Under the pieces are notes generated by a model. The model was given only the letters and a program-made list of their open reading frames with translations. It did no database searches and was not told where the DNA came from. Shown here one piece after another: positions 45,698 through 57,533 of a DNA stretch of 64,000 nucleotides; position 1 is the stretch's first letter, and every line of letters starts with the position of its first letter. This DNA is from Karstenula rhodostoma CBS 690.94 (lineage: Eukaryota > Ascomycota > Dothideomycetes > Pleosporales > Didymosphaeriaceae): positions 577,518 to 641,517 of the forward strand of contig MU001515.1 of assembly GCA_010093485.1 (NCBI GenBank). Direction: 5' to 3'. Both the position numbers and the translations under genes were made by a program.

Positions 45698-45792
45698 CAT
45701 TGGGCTTGTCAAATTTGATACTTTGCGCGCTCGGGCAAGCCGCGGTAAAACACAGAAAAGGAATTCGGTGGGGTGCTAAAACATTAGGCTTG
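45698..45792 (-). mobile_element. R1 short retroposon-like element, copy 3
   Basis: A 73-bp element (45709-45781), minus orientation, from TTTTAGCACCCCACCG to CAAATTTG. Flanked by CATTGGGCTTG (45698-45708) and CATTAGGCTTG (45782-45792), an 11-bp duplication with one mismatch. It lies inside or beside an R3 copy. Confidence 0.75.
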
Positions 45793-45935
45793 CTATACTG
45801 AGTACAGTCACTTGGAGGGCGGGTAAGTTGATGAAGGGAGGGACAATATGAGGCGGCGCGCTTTGCCAATGCACGAAGCGACCAGAAAAGATAAGTGGTT
45901 AAGCCTAGCGTCTGTAGCAGGCTAACCAAAACGGG
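45793..45935 (-). repeat. R3 repeat, copy 1
   Basis: On the minus strand it shares TTTTGGTTAGCCTGC, CAGACGCT and TTCGTGCATTGGCAAAGC with 48601-48765, and continues collinearly (TTGTCCC, ATCAA, CCCT) until the R1 insertion. Confidence 0.65.
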
Positions 45936-46303
45936 CTTGGTGGATTAGGATATGCGACACTTGATATGACTACTCCGGGGAGATGGTGTCTATGCATGAA
46001 CTTTTAACCTGGACGTGGAAAAAGCAGTCGTGCAGTCTGATAGCCTCGGATGGTCTCCGGCACAAGTCAGCATCTCGCTTTGGTGGCCAATCGCAATCTG
46101 GAACTTGCGACTCATGCTGGGATAGCTCGCCATCACTGTGACCTTCGCTAGTGTGATCGAGAAATCAAGTCCTGCTGCTTAAATTCTGTCGTCCACATAA
46201 TTCCTGTCAGCCCTGCACCAAAGAGCCCAAAACTTCTTGTGGAAGCAGCACCAAAGCTACTCTGTAAGCATTTCACGGAAACTAGTGTCCACGAACAAGG
46301 AAT

Positions 46304-46890
46304 CATGGCTGCGGTGCAAGACTTGCGCTGCAGACGTGTCACTTACAAGCCCGGGGACGGCACTCGCGTCAGGAAGTTAACCAAGGTCCTCCTGAGACTG
46401 TGTCGTCACCAAATTCATGATGATTGCGGTAAAGGCGCGAAAACACGACTGACTTGTCTACGACAGGTAACGACAATACTGTGGCGAGCATCCCACACGC
46501 TGCAGACGAAGGTCTCCGACAGGTCCTGGGCGACTTCCGGACCGAGCTCTTTGAGCGCTTTGACATCTCTTACGCTCGCGGCGATAAGAAGGACCTCATC
46601 TTCTCGCAGGCGTCATTGACGTTACGTGAGTTTTGCAAGAACCATGGCTCAATCTCAAAAGAGCTGCACGACTTTTGGGACGAGAAGTCTTCCATCTACT
46701 CAGCGGGATTGGCATCTTACGCACTCTGGTGGACAAGGACAGGATCGCTGAATCAGCCTCACCCTTACCCACGTCCAGCGACAACATCTCGCACCGTCCA
46801 AAGAGCCGATCGGACGGGACTCTGAAGATAAAGGCCTCGCAGCAACTCCCTTATAAGAAGCGGATCCAGCTGGAAGTTGGGCAGGATTGA
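46304..46890 (+). pseudogene. two-exon gene with a frameshift
   Basis: ATG at 46304 (GAATCATGG) opens 41 codons to a GTAAAG donor. A 38-nt intron (46429-46466 approx., CTGAC inside, ACGACAG acceptor) leads in phase into exon 2, which reads DNTVASIPHAADEGL...FRTELFERFDISYARGDKK and on to about 46700. There the protein-like signal moves one frame (GIGILRTLVDKDRIAESA) and runs to TGA 46888. A GTGAGT donor near 46627 offers a spliced alternative that joins to the later frame at GAATCAG but discards a convincing exon. The gene is best read as frameshifted; a small intron I cannot see is the alternative. No family recognised. Confidence 0.35.
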
Positions 46891-48039
46891 CCCAGCGAGC
46901 AAACCGCATGCTCGACAGGTCGAGGGGGCGGGCGATCGCTCCGGTACCGAAGTCGGATCCGATCTTGCAAGTTCCTCAGTATGATCAGTTACGCCCGACG
47001 GTGAACAGCTCTGGCTGCACGTTTGATCCGCCCATGCTTAGAAAATGGGTGAGATTTCGCGGTAAGCCAAACAGCACGCTGGGTATCAGCGCACGACCAC
47101 GAGAAGCGACCTGCGCCACACTAGTCCAGCCACTGTGGCTAAGGGGAGCAGCCTGATGATCGGTCAGCCACCAGCACTGCAGGCACCTTTCTCTCATCGT
47201 TGACAGCACCAACCCTCAGAGCGACAAAACACAGTACAGGAACTATGGGGGGTGTCAACACGATGTCTTCGAAACAGCTCAAGAAAAGTCTTAGATTTGC
47301 TCCTCCGGCGGGGTTCGCCTGTGCAAAGGCTAGGATATGCCACCTATCTCGAAGGGCCTGCAAAGGACAGGAGAAATCGTCCCAGGTTCTGTCTAAGCCT
47401 TTGACCGCCACCACGAGAAGGAGATGAGCCGCTTACGAAGATAAACCATATCGATCTCGCAGTGAACGGTGCAGGCATGACGCGAGACAGAATAGGTAGT
47501 CAACCATTCTTGTCGGACCGCGTGGCACCATTTTGGTGCCTTATCGCGACACCATGGGCTTGAACACTCATATGGGTAACCAGGAGGGAACAAAACACTT
47601 TTCCGTGTGGAATAAGAATGAGTGGGTCCTCACGGAATTTGACAGTCCGAAATTTGCCAAAGGGAAGCCGTGCTGCATTCCAATAAGGAGGTGCCAAGCC
47701 TTATGCCTCGCAGGCCGTGTCCACGGTGTCGTATCCATCGCGAGCCGCAGGTGTGGCGACGAGAGACCGGAGGTTCGTGCAGACCTGGTTATATTGAAGA
47801 GACTCAATTCTTCCTCGAAAGACGGACGCTTCGCTCGAGCCATAATGAAGCTTGGTGTCAGTTCTAGGACAGACACCGCGAATGAAGACGTGGAGCAGAG
47901 ATGGTCCGAGGTTGGAGACGTGACTGGGGACTGGAGAGCCGTTAAGCTCTTTGATGCCGCTGTTCCAAGGCGTGTGGAGGGGGTCGTCTTTGTCCCCATA
48001 CAAATCCAGACTCGGATCAAGAAGCCAACAGGTCAATAG
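46891..48039 (+). pseudogene. coding-like stretch downstream of the 46304 gene
   Basis: Further open segments follow: 46887-47156 (KSDPILQVPQYDQLRPTVNS, RKWVRFRGKPNSTLG) and 47533-48039, 168 codons (HFSVWNKNEWVLTEFDSPKF and DWRAVKLFDAAVPRRVEGVV). They may be later exons of the same gene or a separate one, but frames and splice sites could not be connected. The last frame ends in a clean TAG and is the strongest part. Confidence 0.3.
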
Positions 48040-48600
48040 TCGAGCATTCCGGTAGCGTCCGGTTACACAATCGCCAGCGGACTATGGGGAAGGCGTCTGG
48101 ACGGATGTGTTGCTTTCTATACCAATCCTCGGTAATCAAGAACCAGCTCACAGCCACGCGAGCCGTCACGGCACATGTCTCGATATCCACGACCAGCAAG
48201 CTAACTGCAAGACATTTTTGACGTGAGGGCAAGGTGACTACCGCTAAAGGTATAGTTAGAGATAATCCACCATTGACATCGTTCAAGCTCAGTTAGCACT
48301 GCCGTTGGATCGACGGGTCGATGGTACGTACGACCAACGAATTTAACCCAACGCGGATAAACGACTTATCAGTTCAGGGTTACCTAGAAACACAAGAGGA
48401 TAAATATTCACTCAAGATAGCTATTACAACTTTAGTGGCGAGATGATCATTAAGTACCAATAGAGTCACCGCGTTCTCAAACCCTTCGCTCAAGCATGAC
48501 GGCCACTTCACACCACCATCACCGCCATCTTGTCATCGGCACTACTGCTACCGCGTATACCTAACCGTGAAAGCCAGGACGGATACCTTACAAGCACGCC

Positions 48601-48765
48601 CTTTTTGGTTAGCCTGCGCACAGACGCTGGGCGCGCCTTAGCCGCTTTTTTAGTCCCCCTTTATTCGTGCATTAGCAAAGCACAACGCGCCTTTTTGTCC
48701 CCCCTACTTTATCAAGACACCCTACCTCATAGTGAATCTCTACAATATACCTTACAATACCTTTT
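48601..48765 (+). repeat. R3 repeat, copy 2
   Basis: The longest copy, from TTTTTGGTTAGCCTGC through TTCGTGCATTAGCAAAGCAC to about CTACAATATACC. It differs from copy 1 by transitions, such as ATTAGCAAAG against ATTGGCAAAG. Confidence 0.7.
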
Positions 48766-48780
48766 TTATGTTTACATATA

Positions 48781-49890
48781 GATAATCTCGTAGAACCAGA
48801 AACGAACAGAGCCTTCAGTGTAAAGAAGGCGTCCCAGGACCAAGCATTATTATCGAGAGACCTCCTTACACAAGGCTTGCCAGGATAATCAGGTAGATAC
48901 AGAGCTCCCCAAGAAACGATTTAACACGTAAGGGTCCTGTCAATCGCGGCCCTACACAGGCACATTTTCTTGGCATAGGGTTCTCTCTTCGTAGGATTTG
49001 TCACCAGAGGGTCGGCCAAAGTCGCTAGCCCATTAACCGCTTTCATGTATAGCTCCGATGGCAACCACCAGTCTCAGCTAAGGGTGGCACTTCTCTGATC
49101 CTTGTAGTCTAGAGGGACCACACTTTGCCCGAAAATTTCCATGGCTAGATATACCGTGCGCAGTGAAAAGGCTGACACTTGTTCTCAAAGTGGCTTCACT
49201 ACTACCACCGAATCTCTAGGTCTAGCATGCTGTAGAGATTCGTTCATTTGTGCGATAGTCACGGTAGCTGTCAATCACAGGTATCGGGGTGTTGCGGGAG
49301 TGTCCATATTCATTCGTCGTATATATATGCAAGTAGCCAACCTCCTGTATCTGGCATGCCCGCCACAAAGATTGGTGTCACTTCCTGGGAAATGCTGATG
49401 ACTACCCACTGGCAAGACCTCTACTCTCTGCGCAATCATACAAGCCTCGCCTATAAAAATATACCTGTTAACCACGCCCTGCCCGCTGAAGCATTGTGAT
49501 CATCGCTCATCCCGCCAGTCTAGATCCGAACGTGAGACATGGATGTCGCACGTCCTGAAGATAGCACGGTAGGAAGGTACTCCTTGTCTGCCGTCTCACA
49601 GGCTCGTGGAGTAATTGTCGCGGAAATAGTGGGGCAATTAAAAGAGGCATCGGCTGACTCGGCGTGTCACATCAACAAACGGACACTAGTCCCAATACGA
49701 ATACGAACCGATGTAGCTGTTTTTCGCACAAAAAGAGCTGGACGTCTGTGACAGACCGAATTTTAGAAAGTATGGCACAAGGCGCCTACTGTAGAGCCCA
49801 TTTCGTGATTGTTGTGATTCCACATGGAGCTAGGTATGTAAGAAGGCTCGTCACAGGAAGAACAGCACATCGACCATGTAAGCGGTGGAG
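48781..49890. other. no confident gene
   Basis: Only short frames (85 codons or fewer) without start or splice support. Confidence 0.45.
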
Positions 49891-49970
49891 ATGTGGGGAT
49901 TCCGGGACGGTGGAAGGCAATAGGAAGGCGCCTGTGGGTGTCCGTGGGCGCCCGCGAGGAGGAGAGTGTG
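49891..49970 (-). repeat. R7 element, 80-bp copy
   Basis: Carries ATGTGGGGATTCCGGGACGG, TGGAAGGCAATAGGAAGGCG and GGGCGCCCGCGAGGAGGAGA in the order of the 11243 copy. Clear flanking repeats were not found. Confidence 0.65.
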
Positions 49971-50404
49971 GCCATGCATCTACAGCAAGATTCTCTGAGA
50001 TGTTAAAGCTCGATCAATAAGTTATCGAGATCGTTCGCGGTTTTGTGATCTCTCGCACTTCCGCATGCATCTCGAAACGCCTTGGTGATAATCTCTACTC
50101 GTTTCCCGTTGTGCCAAGGCTATTTTGCAACGTGGCGAGCCGAGGTTGATCCAATCGAGGCAATGCTTGAGGGGATATTTGGGTACACAGGTTGCAGACA
50201 GCAAGCAGTGTTGATCAGATGGGCCCCGAATGCGTTACTGAATGCCTTAATAGCCATACACTCGAAGTTCTGCGAAAAAGAAGTTGTCGTGAGTCGCAGG
50301 TCAAAACCAATTGGCGAATAGAAGCAGGCCTGGCTGACCAGTCGGACTGAAGCTGTTCGTTCACAATGAAGCCAGCGACACGGTACGTTTTTTTTTTTCT
50401 GCTC

Positions 50405-51328
50405 CTACGTCTCCATGAGTGCGTCGAACCGCACGGGACTGTGGCGAAAACGAATGTTGAAGTGGTAGGGCACCCTCTGTGCCTCATTAAAATAATGTTG
50501 GTAGCGCAGGAAGCTCGATCGCCAGAATCTTAAATGATCCCAAACTACCCGCTCCCGTGTCGATAAATTCACTGCGTTACTAAGCTGCCACGGCTGAAGC
50601 GTATTTCGTGCTTGATCCCGTCGCTCGTGCGTTATGCGCTCAATGCCGAGCTGAATCTTCCACTCGCCCAGTGCCGCCCTCGCCGCAACATCCTGACAAT
50701 TACAGTCAATCTCGTCATCGTCACTGGAATAGGCTTCCTGTTTTCCACGGGACAGGATACGACGCCACTCTATCAGTAACAGGGCGACCGATAGCGATGT
50801 TGTAGCTTGTATCAATTGCTAGGCCTTGCCTACTGGTCTGATCTTCCATTCTATGGGTCCCGCACGTGAAACATGGGCTCAAGGCAACCACCAAGTCCTG
50901 ATATGACCTGAACAAGAAGGTCATGATGTTGTCAATCTTTGCCCACGCCAGCATAGATTCCAGGTGGAGGCGATAGGATGGGGCAGTGGGAAAATCCTAG
51001 GCGCGCAGCTAGTCCTGGCTTGAGGTGGAGACCAGGTTCAGATCACTTCCGCTCCAGTTGCAGCAGAGGAAAGCCATTCGTGATCAACAAGAGCGTTCAG
51101 ATTTGGTGCCACTCCCTCGGCTTCCCCATTAGATATGCAGAGCAGATGCCGTTGCGGATGCAATGCGTGCTCAGGCGTTGCATAGGTTTGTAGAGGATCT
51201 GCCTGACACAGCAATGCCGCAAGACCGGCGTAATGATTCATATCGACCTCTGAAGGCGGCCCTGGTCTGAAGTGAGGCTCCCATTCCCAAGCCTGGCGTG
51301 GGGAAAGGCTCTTAGAATAACGGCTCAT
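50405..51328 (-). CDS. two-exon hypothetical gene, frame shifted near its 3' part
   Basis: ATG at 51328 opens 94 codons (exon 1, 51328-51047; begins MSRYSKSLSPRQAWEWEPHF). A 50-nt intron (51046-50997, GTGATC to CCTAG, GACTAG inside) leads in phase 0 into exon 2 (50996-50721), which reads SYRLHLESMLAWAKIDNIMT and FTCGTHRMEDQTSRQGLAID. Downstream, a frame one nucleotide off stays open to 50405 (136 codons: YSSDDDEIDCNCQDVAARAA, VWDHLRFWRSSFLRYQHYFN) and looks equally coding. Either a small intron or a frameshift near 50770 joins them. No family, signal peptide or membrane segment. The donor is weak, so the model is provisional. Confidence 0.4.
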
Positions 51329-53018
51329 AGCATGACAACCTTGGCTGGCAAAGTCTAGCTATAGCACAGACGTCGATATGTGTGGACCTATTCGTGGGAA
51401 GACCCTCTTTCATGCCCCTGGAGACAGCTGCGGCAACGGCTCCGCGGCCTTTGCATATTCGGAGGCGCGAAAAGTTGCTACTACAAGTAATCAGACTGGA
51501 ATTAACGAAAAATGGAGCACTAACAACTTCAAATTCATATCCACGCCCTCTCCACGATTTTAGTCGCACGTTGAAGGTTGAAGTGTTTCAGGACCTATCA
51601 AGCGCTTTTAGAAAGCCGTTTTCCATGGCACATTTGAGGCAGATGCGTCAGCCTCTGCCCTCATAGTTGTTCAGCATACACATGCTCACGCGAGATGAGC
51701 AAGACAATGCCCGACACATGACAAGTCGTCCATGACGTACTCTACGAGCCTCCAATTGAGAACTTTGACCGCTTGCCGGTTCTTGCAGCCTCTGGAGACG
51801 TATGGCAAACTCTCGATGCGCTCGGACAAGCCGCGCAAAGTAGATTAGGAGATGGAGCAGCAGTATGTGTAGACTTTCCGCCGAGTGTTTTGTCTAGCTT
51901 GCTATCGCAATCGAGACCAACGATGCAACACTTGGTCGACCGAGGTAATCTCGCCATCTAAATCAACTGTCCATTCAAGTCGGACATGATATCCTGCACC
52001 AACCAGTCGATATGAACACTAAATGTTAAAGCCCGTCACTGTCTAAACACTCGAGACAGCGCAGGCTCTAAACCTACTTGGGACAGCAACCTTTTCCCTG
52101 CACAATGAATCATGAGTCAGGCGTCAACAATGTGTTCAGATGATGGCATTTCTGTTCATAAGCCAAACAAGATCTTTCGTCTGCTAAATTGTTTTCGGTT
52201 ACTATCTGATGGTCAGCGCCTAATAGAAATTCGATTTGCCACTGGTTGCTGCTCATATCAATCACGTGCGACGTGGTGGTGTACACTACTGCAATGAGGA
52301 TGCAGGTCATCCTTCTCGCCGCGATTCCTAGCATTGTCATTACGACGTGATCTTTTAGTTTCTGGTCAGCGCTCTTGATACTCATTGAGGCTTTGCACGT
52401 GATATGCAGCGCTGTGGTAAATGATTTTGTCTAAAAGAATGAATTAGTGCTTCCCTATCCGGTACCGCCAACTGGCGTCTCGTTAAGATGGACGGCGACA
52501 CAAGATATCAACCCGAACACATAGGATGATAGAAAACACGATAGGAGTTGACCGATGCGCAGTGGTAAGCGACCACTTTGAACGGATCGTACCGCTTCTT
52601 CAGGCAAGCTCTCTACTTTGCAGTTGACTGTCCAAAGTTTCGACAAGAATTGATGTTGAGGCCTCCCGCTCGTGCGGCCACGGGACACACTCCAGTCGAC
52701 AATATCGTCTATTCGCCGAACTGAATCATGCACATACGCCTTCCATAAGGTCCAGCGTCTGGACTAAGGCCGGGTGACATAAGACCGCTGCGTATATGAT
52801 AACATGATCCTTGTCTCGGTCAGTCACTATTTTGACAGATCCTCGTGGAAAGGTGACGATGATGGTAAATCATTCAGTGCTCACAAAACCATCAGTCACA
52901 TAACCTTGCGAAGATCTATAAACCCCCTTGCGTGATGGACCGATGTTCAGCGACGTGTTAGGGGCCAGCAAGGTTCAGGCTTGCGTGTAAGGCACCCTCA
53001 ATCCTCCCAATAACAGGA
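51329..53018. other. open segments, no gene resolved
   Basis: An ATG frame at 51378-51563 (61 codons) and a 63-codon frame ending at 51961 (SGDVWQTLDALGQAAQSRLG) look coding-like, but they are separated by stops and frame changes. They may be remnants of one damaged plus-strand gene. Confidence 0.3.
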
Positions 53019-53492
53019 GTGGCTCGAGAAGAACACCATAGTTATCAATGGCAGGTTGAAGCGTTGCTATGTGCATGGATGGACATATTTTGTGACCTCG
53101 TCGAGGCTGGCACGGGTGGTGTGATTGGTAAGTCAGCCCAGGTAGCGGCATTTGCTAGTCCCAGGGCGATTCTGTCGGTCATGGTGACCATGGCGAAATC
53201 GATATCAAGGGCACCATTGTTGCATTACTCATATAACTTGGCGCCCGAACTTCCTGTCGTGCCGAGGATCTTAGTGCTAGTTCGAGCCGTAATCTCGATA
53301 GCTGCGTCCGTAGAACATCTGGCTGCCTGGTTCAGTCAATCCCTCAGCACGATTGCTAGCGGCTGCCATCCTAAGTCATTGCAAGGAATCAATAGCCGTC
53401 CGAAATCATACACCCATACCTTGAGATATCCCACATTCGAAATCGCCATCAACAGAACGTGTCCCCTGCCACATATACATCGATTGGCCATA
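53019..53492 (-). pseudogene. possible minus-strand gene relic
   Basis: A minus frame from near 53492 is open to 53019 except for two stops (a TGA and a TAA). Between them lie protein-like segments (TDAAIEITARTSTKILGTTG, then LDIDFAMVTMTDRIALGLAN). A GTATGG...ACTTAG intron-like stretch of about 49 nt lies near its 5' end. The opposite strand is also open for 158 codons (GTG start), so the sense strand is uncertain. Confidence 0.22.
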
Positions 53493-53495
53493 TAA

Positions 53496-56400
53496 AGCGT
53501 CACTCTCATTGGTGGTGAATACCAACAAGCTCATTTCGCACTAACTACGGGTTCTGATGCCGACCAAGTCGACCCTTACAAGGACCCAGGAAAAGCCGTA
53601 AAGTGCCAACTTCACAGCAGAAATTCAGACGTAAGCCGCACACATAGTGCCGTCTATAGTAAGTACCCCTATTGTATTCAGACGTGACGTTTTTAAGATA
53701 GCAAAAATGGCTTGCACTGTTAATATCCCTTCACGTACGGAGTTTAGCGTTCGTCAGCTTAGCTCTATCCACTTATTGTTACTGTAATCCGTGCTGCTGT
53801 GGGAATGTTCATACTGAAACCTATTTATAGTAACTTGTCACGGCTGCGGTCCCTTTATCCAGGCAAGAACGTCCTTGAAAATCCCACCTTTATCGTCCTA
53901 CTGATGGCTCTGAGCTTACTCACCCGGCTCATGGCATTGGCGTGAGCGTATTGACAATTGTCTATCCAACCTGGGGAAGGCACTCTCTTACTTCTAGTGG
54001 ATGCACTCGGATAGGCACTGTATCTGAGCTTATTCTTTGAAATCTTGTACCTTGCGCCATCGATAATATCAGTGAGGTGATTATTATTCAATATAACTGA
54101 CACACGGAGACTTCTCTTGTAGCCGAGTCTCTACGGCTAGGGTAGACACCGAACTCTAGATCGCGCTATAGACCTTCTTTTTATTAGAGTACACTGTACC
54201 GTGATACAAACTTTTACAGGGAAAACAAGACTGTATTGCAGGGCTAACTCCTATTTGTCTACGTGAGACTGATCTGTAAGACCGCAGCCAATGGTTAAGC
54301 ATGAATCGAAGTGGGGGAGAATTTCTGCCAGAACGTCAATCTTGCAAGGATAACACAACCGAATAAGAGGCGCAGATCACCAACTCGACCATTACTACAA
54401 CCTGTTATAGTGACGATAATGTGCAGCCACTGTACAGCATCGAAAACTCTGGCCAGATCTTTTTAGGACATAGTCAGAGCGGATGCTTTCTCCTACAGGC
54501 CGTGTAATCAGATGGGGATACGTTAAGGTAGGCTAGAAAGTTAGGGTGCGCAAAGTCATAATAGTGTTGTCGTTAACTGGCTGAGCATGCATGCATCGCG
54601 CTCTGTGGAAGATCTTCTACCTCTGATCCTTCTTCAGAGGATGAGTTTCGGAGAACAATCCGACACCAGATGTGCCCGTCAAACTCGTAGCTTATGACAC
54701 TCGAACCCACAAGCTCATTGCGCTTCTGGTAACATGCGCTCATCAGCCCTAGTACAATGAATGCGATATCCTGAATACACCAGACCACTGGCTACGATGC
54801 AACACCAAGTCGAGAAGTGCTGGTTGTTGACAAGTCGTCGCATCTCCAACAGCAATCGGATCAGCACAAGTGGAGACATGATTATTGCTACTGATCCCAG
54901 GTTTGTATGGGCGCAAAGCTCCCCTAGAAGGCACGTGTGGTCCGCTCCTCAACTGGGGATGGGGAGCTATTGATGAAGGGCAATTCCTGTATCCATTATT
55001 AGCACGTGCACCGAGGTTTAGCGTTAATGTAGGAGATGCACAGTGAACTTGAGGATAAATTGTCACCATAGGTTTATAGAGAAGGCGTAGGTTTCATGAT
55101 AGACTACAATCCTCAGTTCAAGATTAAGCGCCACGTCACAACTCCTCCGAAGTGGCTGGAGCATCGGTAGCAGTATGAGTTAACCAATCCCGATCCGGTT
55201 AGCGTAGCGCTCAGCGCCTTGGGTTAATCCTGCGCATTCACGCTGAGTACGCCTTAACCACTGTCTTGGTCCCTTCGTGCATTGGCAAAGCACAAACATC
55301 TCATGTTCATTTGCCCGGGACGATGTTAATATCGAAGGGGTTAGCCAGAGCTGAGGCTCTGGAATGTATGCCTTGAGAGACCCCTTTCGAGCAATATTCC
55401 CGAAGAAAAGCACTTCCTGCGATAAATCTTGGTGACCTTTTAACCGAATCCTGGTTATCGTATCGAACGTACCCTCGGCTGAATCTCTCCTTCATGAACG
55501 CCAACCCGACCGCCCGGAGTTTTTTTAATTCCCGATACATGAAATGCTAGAAGATACCTTCTCCTGGGTTATAGGGATATGCCTCGCTTTAGCTTTGATA
55601 TAGCAGCTATAGAACTGGTCACGTTCTCGTCAGTCTTCCATAATCCCGTCAACATTGCTCAGGAAAATCGCGATTCATGCGCAGCCTTTCTCCGTCGGCT
55701 CGGTTAACGACCCTCCGTCCTAAGCTCGATTAGCTCCTACAGTGCTAAAACCAGGAAAGGCGCGCGAAAAGGTTTAACACGCAATAGAATAGATGCTCTG
55801 GGGGCGCTGTTTCAAGCGCGCTCGATCAGGCGCTGAGGCACAAACATGAGACGCGGGCAAGGTAGACTAAGGTTAGGGCGGAGACGAGGTTGTATGCGCA
55901 GTCCAGTGGTACATACTCTTATTTTCCTCGCCTTCCGTTCAAAGACGCGCAGACGGAGTCACGGCGGGGGAGCTACACATTACAGTCATACGCAGGTGCA
56001 TCTACAGCGCGCAACAACAGGTACAGCGGGTATTCAGGGGCAGAGGTATTGACGGCCTTGCAGGGATCTAGTGAGCTTTGGGCAAGCGCCCCGCGGTTTG
56101 CCTCATCCAAATCGCCATCGGCGCTGAGGCATGGCGGCGGGAGTGGGATGAGTGGAAATTCTACGTAAGAGGGACGACATGGTTGTGTGCAGATTGTTAT
56201 GTGTGCAGAAGTGTGTGCGTCCGGCGTGGGTGGCGTGCTGCGTGCAGAACCGCGATGCATCTAGAGCTCAAGCAAAATATCGACGGATACTAACTACACT
56301 CACCGTCCAGCATTTTCATCTGTTACAACCCAGATAGAGTGAAAGCCCGCAATCAACTTGTCACGGATAGGCTGTCAAGGCGCCAACTTGAACATATCTC

Positions 56401-56740
56401 TCGGGAGGTTTCGCGCAGAGTATTGGCCGACATGCGGGAGCTGTAGGACGTATTGAGGTCAGAGCAGATGACCTCTCAAACATGTTTCGTGTGGTCGAAG
56501 AAGACGGGAATGAGTGGGCGAGTTTGAAGCCAGGGAGGTCATTGCGGGGGGCGGCTCAGACACCGCAGCGACAGACGAGGCTCTGTTGTTGAACAAATCA
56601 AGGGCATCGGGTCTATCCCAGACGCCAGAGAACTAACCGACGTGACATCTGCTCTCAAGCGAATCAATGAACTCCTGCCTGTGGCCTCAAGGGACAAGAT
56701 CCCGGTCGTGGAAGACAGTAGAAGGCACGGTACGCAATCT
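53496..56740. other. no confident gene
   Basis: No frame with start or splice support. Contains the R3 copy at 55228-55290 and a possible R7 fragment at 56698-56733 (GATCCCGGTCGTGGAAGACA). Confidence 0.45.
55228..55290 (+). repeat. R3 repeat, copy 3
   Basis: GGTTAATCCTGCGCA, ACGCCTTAACCACTGTCTTG and TTCGTGCATTGGCAAAGCAC align with the other R3 copies; the flanks do not. Confidence 0.65.
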
Positions 56741-56848
56741 ACATGCAATCAGCCTTTTTGTGTTTTGGCCCCCCACCGAGTTTCTTTACTGTGTTTTGCC
56801 GTGGCTTGCAAAAGCGCGCGAAGTCTCACATTTGACATGCAATCAGCC
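56741..56848 (+). mobile_element. R1 short retroposon-like element, copy 1
   Basis: An 80-bp element (56755-56834), from TTTTTGTGTTTTGG to CTCACATTTG, flanked by a perfect 14-bp repeat ACATGCAATCAGCC (56741-56754 and 56835-56848). It includes the hairpin GGCTT-GCAA-AAGC. Its insertion interrupts a frame that would otherwise run on to TGA 56963. Confidence 0.8.
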
Positions 56849-57533
56849 ACATCACAAGCTACAAATCACATGTACGGCGACTGCGCTGCAATGCCGTAGT
56901 CGAAGGTCACAACCAAAGGTGCAGAGGCAAAAGGCACTGGTTCGAGCGCGCCAGCCAACGTGAGACGCAAGAGAGGGTGTAAAATCCAGAACCGGTCACG
57001 GACTTCTCGAACTCCCGATGAACGTTGGATACAAAAAGATGCGGGCATTCCCAACAAACTTCGACCCATCGGGTTGTCTTGCACTGCGGTCCAGCGCCAA
57101 GCTTGATGACTGCGACGATGCGTTGAGTTAGGAACATGAGAGGCTTCTACACGCTCCGGCATAGTTGAGGTGTTCTGGGACCAGGCGTCAGATAAGCTTT
57201 GTGTGAGTAGTGCGATACTGCATCATTGCGCTTCGACCATGGACTGACGTCGAGTGTGAGGATGTGAGCATTGCCGTTATCGTTCGGCATGTCAGGATAC
57301 CTGGTGCCGTAATCGAGCCCGGCCTCGAGTGAGCTGTGTTGTGCTGCTCATCAACTCTTTCTCTGGCGAAGTCTTCTCGTCGCCACAGGCTGTAGTAGGG
57401 GGACTGGCGCCCGGAGATAGCTGTTCGATGAAGTGGAGCAGGCGCTGCCTTTGCCGCCGAACAAGACTGAGGCTGGGTGTGTGGAGCGGGGATTGTGGGG
57501 GGAGAAAGGAGGTTGGTCTACCAATACTTCTGG

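Noticed and set aside
48601..48765. R3 as a tRNA gene or tRNA-derived SINE
   Set aside because: No cloverleaf and no A-box/B-box pair could be found.
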